The translations under genes were made by a program, and so were the position numbers. Source: Chloroflexota bacterium (GTDB lineage: Bacteria > Chloroflexota > UBA6077 > JACQUR01). From it: a stretch of 7,840 bases of DNA. Of this stretch, positions 5,319 to 7,840 are shown piece by piece. The stretch is from the NCBI GenBank assembly GCA_016210245.1, contig JACQUR010000455.1, forward strand, positions 1-7,840, read 5' to 3'. Every line of letters starts with the position of its first letter. Within the stretch, counting starts at the first letter, position 1. The notes beneath the pieces are model-generated. The model was given only the letters and a program-made list of their open reading frames with translations, was not told where the DNA came from and did no database searches.

Positions 5319-5546
5319 CTAGCGGATGCCAAGGCGCTCCAGCACATCGTTGACCCGCTCGTTGGCATCACGCTGGCGCAGAGCGCGGTCCTCCGGATCG
5401 ACGAACTCCTCGAAGTCGGCAACAAAGACGGGACCGCTGTGCTCGGGCGACGCAAATCCCTCCGCTATCTTGGCCAGCCCCTCGCGAACCAAGCGCTGTT
5501 GCTGGTGGGGTGGGCCGCACCATTGCCTGGGCAGCGCGTCCCCTTC
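5319..5546 (-). pseudogene. Coding-like 3' segment in a shifted frame, probably the displaced end of the 5368-6006 gene
   Basis: This open stretch of 75 codons is bounded by a TGA at 5547-5549 and ends with TAG at 5319-5321. It has no ATG or GTG start; only a TTG at 5490-5492 is available, without a ribosome site. Its sequence nevertheless looks like real protein: LVREGLAKIAEGF, then a beta-like PVFVADFEEFVD, then RDANERVNDVLERLGIR, a charged amphipathic helix with a natural end. The overlapping part of the longer 5368-6006 frame has the poor composition expected of an out-of-frame shadow. The simplest explanation is that one gene originally ran from 6006 to 5319 and a small indel between about 5500 and 5546 shifted its frame. 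A separate small gene lacking its 5' end is the alternative. The family is not recognised. Confidence 0.4.
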
Positions 5547-6006
5547 TCACTCTGGTCCATTCAGCACGCGGGGAGGACATCGAGTGGTCCTCTCCGTCGC
5601 AGCGACAGTCCGGCGTGTACGGCTCAGGCTGCGGCTGCCACTCGTGCGGGATGTCGCGCATGATCAGCGTGCAGTCGTACTCGACACTTCCCGGTGGGAA
5701 GCGCGTGCTGTCCGCGTAGTAGCTGGACCAGACCCACTCGACGTCAAGAGTTTCCACGCGCCATGCCTGCGTGCGCAGGCGCAGACCGTCGAGACGAGCG
5801 CCTCCGCCGGTTGGGGAGTATCCCACGGACCCAGCAGCGATGTGGAAGCGGGCGTATCGGTGCTCGCCAGGGAACAGGTGCCCGCCTACGACGTAGTTCA
5901 GCAGCGCGCCGGTGTCCCGCCGCGGGATATACACCCCCTCGCGCGCCTCGCCCGTCCTGTCTCGCCATGTCACGGCGATCCGGTGCGCGGCGTTCTCGCT
6001 CGACAC
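5368..6006 (-). CDS. Hypothetical protein, 3' part probably frameshifted
   Basis: The frame gives 212 residues from a GTG at 6004-6006, the most upstream start available, which lacks a well-spaced ribosome site. Residues 1-140 have convincing protein character: ITVTWRDR-like and ARFHIAAGSVGYSP strands, WRVETLDVEWVWSSYY, VEYDCTLIMRDIPHEWQP, and a cysteine pair in DCRCDGED near 130-140. No signal peptide or membrane segment is seen, and no family is recognised. After about residue 145 the sequence turns into arginine- and serine-rich text typical of a wrong frame, while another minus-strand frame (5319-5546) becomes protein-like. The original product was therefore probably about 225-230 residues, and this gene may be inactive. 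Its 5' end abuts a TetR remnant on the opposite strand, so its own N-terminus may also be truncated. Confidence 0.45.
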   Translation of the reverse strand: MSSENAAHRIAVTWRDRTGEAREGVYIPRRDTGALLNYVVGGHLFPGEHRYARFHIAAGSVGYSPTGGGARLDGLRLRTQAWRVETLDVEWVWSSYYADSTRFPPGSVEYDCTLIMRDIPHEWQPQPEPYTPDCRCDGEDHSMSSPRAEWTRVRRGRAAQAMVRPTPPATALGSRGAGQDSGGICVARAQRSRLCCRLRGVRRSGGPRSAPA

Positions 6007-6190
6007 CCCTGAAGCCGACGGGAAGCCCCTGGGCCGCAGGCGTCGCCTCTACGAGACGGCGATCGGCCTCATCGCGACCCGTGGCTGGCACGAAACCACC
6101 CTGCGCGACGTGGCCAGCGAAGCGGGGGTGAGCGTCGGGCTGCTCTACCGCTACTTCCCCAGCAAGCGGGCGGTCCTCCGACACGCCCCC
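6002..6190 (+). pseudogene. TetR-family DNA-binding domain remnant
   Basis: On the plus strand this encodes a classic TetR N-terminal helix-turn-helix. The first helix is RRRRLYETAIGLIATRGW, followed by TTLRDVASEAGVSVGLLYRYFPSKRAV, with the signature turn and YRYFPSK recognition end. TetR proteins usually have about 190-210 residues, with a ligand-binding domain after this. Here the homology stops just after SKRAV (near 6175) and the next codons (LRHAPRGAEAVKG) look unrelated. The frame continues to 6493 only as a shadow of the AlbA_2 gene. Upstream, the frame runs back to a GTG at 5912, but that part is antisense to the hypothetical gene and not TetR-like. There is no start with a ribosome site at the natural N-terminus. 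It appears to be cut at both ends, although a short HTH-only protein cannot be excluded. Confidence 0.7.
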
Positions 6191-6277
6191 CGAGGAGCCG
6201 AGGCGGTGAAAGGGTCCACGACGCTGGACGGACTCCTTTGCCGCGCATCGCTACCGTCGGCGCGCATCTCGGATAGC

Positions 6278-7702
6278 TTAGCCATAGCGCCGCCCTGGCC
6301 CGCTCCCATAAGCCCTGACCAGCCCGGCGCGCACGAGTGCCGCCAGATCCGCGCTTGCGGTCGCCCGGGAGACGCCGAAGCGAGCCTGATATTCCTGCGC
6401 GGAGATGCGCTCGTCCGGTGCGAGTTGCTCCAGAAGCCGGCGCTGCCGCAGGTTCAGTTCGATGCCCTCGCCCGCAGGCGTCTGGCGGCGTGATTGACTC
6501 AAGGGCACCCCGCGCAGCGTCACGACAAACAAGTCGCGCTGCTCGTCCTCCCGGAATTCGGGCGCGGGTAGGCCCGCCTCGTCAAGGCGCTCCCGCATGC
6601 GGTTGAGCCCCGAACCGGCCCGTTCAAGGTACAGGGCACCTATCTCCACCATGCCTCGGGTCTGGGCGAAGAATAGGTTCACCAGCGACGGGTTTCGGCG
6701 TGGCGGATAGTCGATCGGCCCGCGGGCGAGTTGATCCACCTGCAACCCGCCGATGAGTAGGCCCGGGCTAGCCACCTCTACCACGTCGCCGTGCAGACGC
6801 ACGCTCGTCTCAGCCCAGCCGATGGCGTAGTCGCGGTGCATCAAGGCGTTCACGACGGCTTCGCGGAATGCCTCGGCCGGGTAGTCGCCCGCGAGGTTGC
6901 GGCGGAAGAACCGCTCGGTCGCCTGGATCTGTTCGATGATCGTGCCGCCCGCCACCATGGTGTCCAGCGGGTCAGCCCTGTCCTCCAGGGACCGTACCAG
7001 CGAGAGCGTCGCCTGTGGGAAGTGGGTCTGCGGCGCGCGGCCGAGCAGTAGGACGGCGCCGGCGGTGGGGTAGGACTGGCCGTCCTCCCGTCGCACCAGC
7101 CCATGGCCCGCCAGCACGCCCTCACTTGGACGGGTGGGATTGACCGAAGGCTGGCCTTGATCGGCAAGGAAGCGGGCCACCCGCTCAGGGTCCAGATCCT
7201 CCAACGAGGCGGTGCGGACCAGCGTCCGGCCGAAGTCGAGCCCGCCGGTCTCCTGAGCCATCTCAAGCAGTTCATGGTGGGTGGCGTGGTCGGTCGTCGC
7301 GCCGCGGCGAGTCGGGCAGCCCCGCTCCCGCACCACGTGGGGCTTGCGGTCGCTGCGTGGGATGGTGATGACGAGGATCGGCTCGCCGGTAGCCCATGGG
7401 ACAGTCTCAATCTCTATGAACACCGGCGGTGCGCAGTGTGCGGTGAGGATCTGCTGGATCTGGTCGGCCGCGATCCCCACGGTGCCGCCTGGCACTGGTT
7501 GGCCCGTGGCTTGGTCGATGCCGACGACCAGGTACCCCAGACCCCCTCGAGTGTTCGCAAGGGCGGCGATGTCCCAGGCGAGGTCAGACCGCTTCTTGGC
7601 ACGGTAGGCGGCGTCGCCTACATCCAGTCGGTACTCCGCCTTGAGGTCGACCTTGGCGGTCTCGCCGCGCTGCACGAGCGCCTCCAGTTCCTGGTAGTCC
7701 AT
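6278..7702 (-). CDS. AlbA_2 / HATPase_c_4 ATP-binding protein with winged helix, intact
   Basis: This is a full-length 474-residue protein. The ATG at 7700-7702 has GAGGAGA about eight to nine bases upstream, lying inside the end of the preceding gene. Domains in order: AlbA_2 at about 8-140 (KVDLKAEYR, then IAALANTRGGLGYLVVGID, ending PTRRGATTDHATHHE); linker SLEDLDPERVARFL (166-179); strand AGAVLLLGRAPQTHFPQ (214-230). The GHKL-type ATPase part follows, with N-box EAVVNALMHRDY (281-292), the strand-turn VVEVASPGLL (307-316), RRNPSLVNLFF, and a glycine lid ERAGSGLNRMRE (360-371). A winged helix at 415-470 contains ISAQEYQARFGVSRATASADLAALVRAGLV. Unlike its broken paralogue at 194-1476, it keeps the N-box. 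Family members are thought to be ATP-binding transcriptional regulators or Schlafen-related nucleic-acid-binding proteins, sometimes found with defence genes; the substrate is unknown. It is probably co-transcribed with the upstream winged-helix gene. Confidence 0.92.
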   Translation of the reverse strand: MDYQELEALVQRGETAKVDLKAEYRLDVGDAAYRAKKRSDLAWDIAALANTRGGLGYLVVGIDQATGQPVPGGTVGIAADQIQQILTAHCAPPVFIEIETVPWATGEPILVITIPRSDRKPHVVRERGCPTRRGATTDHATHHELLEMAQETGGLDFGRTLVRTASLEDLDPERVARFLADQGQPSVNPTRPSEGVLAGHGLVRREDGQSYPTAGAVLLLGRAPQTHFPQATLSLVRSLEDRADPLDTMVAGGTIIEQIQATERFFRRNLAGDYPAEAFREAVVNALMHRDYAIGWAETSVRLHGDVVEVASPGLLIGGLQVDQLARGPIDYPPRRNPSLVNLFFAQTRGMVEIGALYLERAGSGLNRMRERLDEAGLPAPEFREDEQRDLFVVTLRGVPLSQSRRQTPAGEGIELNLRQRRLLEQLAPDERISAQEYQARFGVSRATASADLAALVRAGLVRAYGSGPGRRYG

Positions 7703-7705
7703 GCG

Positions 7706-7840
7706 CTACGTCTCCTCGCGCCGAGCGACATCCTCATCCGCGAGGGTGTAGTAGGCGCCACGCTTTGCCCCGTGGCGGGCCAGGAGCCCGCGTTCCACCA
7801 TATCGCTCAGGTCGCGCAGGGCGGTGACGTCGGAAACCCC
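7706..7840 (-). CDS. C-terminal winged helix of a partial upstream operon gene
   Basis: The last 44 residues plus a TAG at 7706-7708 are visible. They read SDVTALRDLSDMVERGLLARHGAKRGAYYTL, a winged-helix recognition helix and wing of the type found at the C-terminus of Fic-family and AlbA_2-family proteins. The main body lies outside the window, so the enzyme or regulator type cannot be decided; Fic or another AlbA_2 protein are the best guesses. It ends three bases before the next ATG. Its final codons (for REET) contain the GAGGAG ribosome site of the AlbA_2 gene, so translation of the two genes is very likely coupled in one operon. Confidence 0.7.
   Translation of the reverse strand, partial: GVSDVTALRDLSDMVERGLLARHGAKRGAYYTLADEDVARREET

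Noticed and set aside
6191..6493. Extension of the TetR frame as a complete 193-residue regulator
   Set aside because: After SKRAV the sequence loses TetR character and runs antisense to the C-terminus of the intact AlbA_2 gene, so it is a shadow.
7281..7607. 108-codon plus-strand ORF opposite the intact AlbA_2 domain
   Set aside because: No motif or ribosome site; antisense shadow of a clear coding region.

Overview
The window is GC-rich with unremarkable bacterial signals: GGAGG-type ribosome binding sites, one sigma70-like promoter, and ATG, GTG and possibly TTG starts. The protein families (AlbA_2/HATPase_c_4 proteins, single-domain HicAB, an AbiEi-like remnant, a DTTxRDGNQS carboxyltransferase) would suit a high-GC Chloroflexota (Thermomicrobia-like) or actinobacterial genome. 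No marker gene is present, so this assignment is a weak inference. No tRNA, rRNA, CRISPR array or transposase was seen.

Layout, left to right. (a) 1-107, minus: the 5' end of a pyruvate carboxyltransferase/HMG-CoA-lyase-like gene. Upstream of it, at 141-207, is a striking array of 12-bp units, three in one orientation and two inverted, which forms a perfect 21-bp stem. (b) 194-1476, minus: an AlbA_2/ATP-binding regulator broken by an out-of-frame internal deletion that removed the ATPase N-box. It survives as two overlapping ORFs. (c) 1622-1653: a perfect 32-bp AT-rich palindrome between that broken gene and a divergent gene. (d) 1769-3388, plus: a 539-residue P-loop ATPase with a winged helix and a C-terminal region resembling a degenerate restriction-endonuclease fold. 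(e) 3462-3940, minus: a compact hicA-hicB toxin-antitoxin pair. (f) 4018-4180, plus: a fragment resembling the AbiEi antitoxin. (g) 4325-5224, minus: an unrecognised exported or membrane-anchored protein with a near-consensus promoter. (h) 5319-6006, minus: an unrecognised protein whose 3' part looks frameshifted. (i) 6002-6190, plus: a TetR DNA-binding domain without its ligand domain. (j) 6278-7840, minus: the end of a winged-helix gene coupled to an intact 474-residue AlbA_2/HATPase_c_4 protein.

Overall this looks like an accessory region where defence or regulatory genes accumulate and decay: two AlbA_2 paralogues (one intact, one broken), a toxin-antitoxin pair, an antitoxin-like remnant, a regulator remnant and a standalone ATPase. 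The parts most worth following up are the two non-coding elements (141-207 and 1622-1653), the ATPase with its altered nuclease-like tail, and the exact deletion in the AlbA_2 gene. No single multi-gene system can be claimed from the sequence alone.
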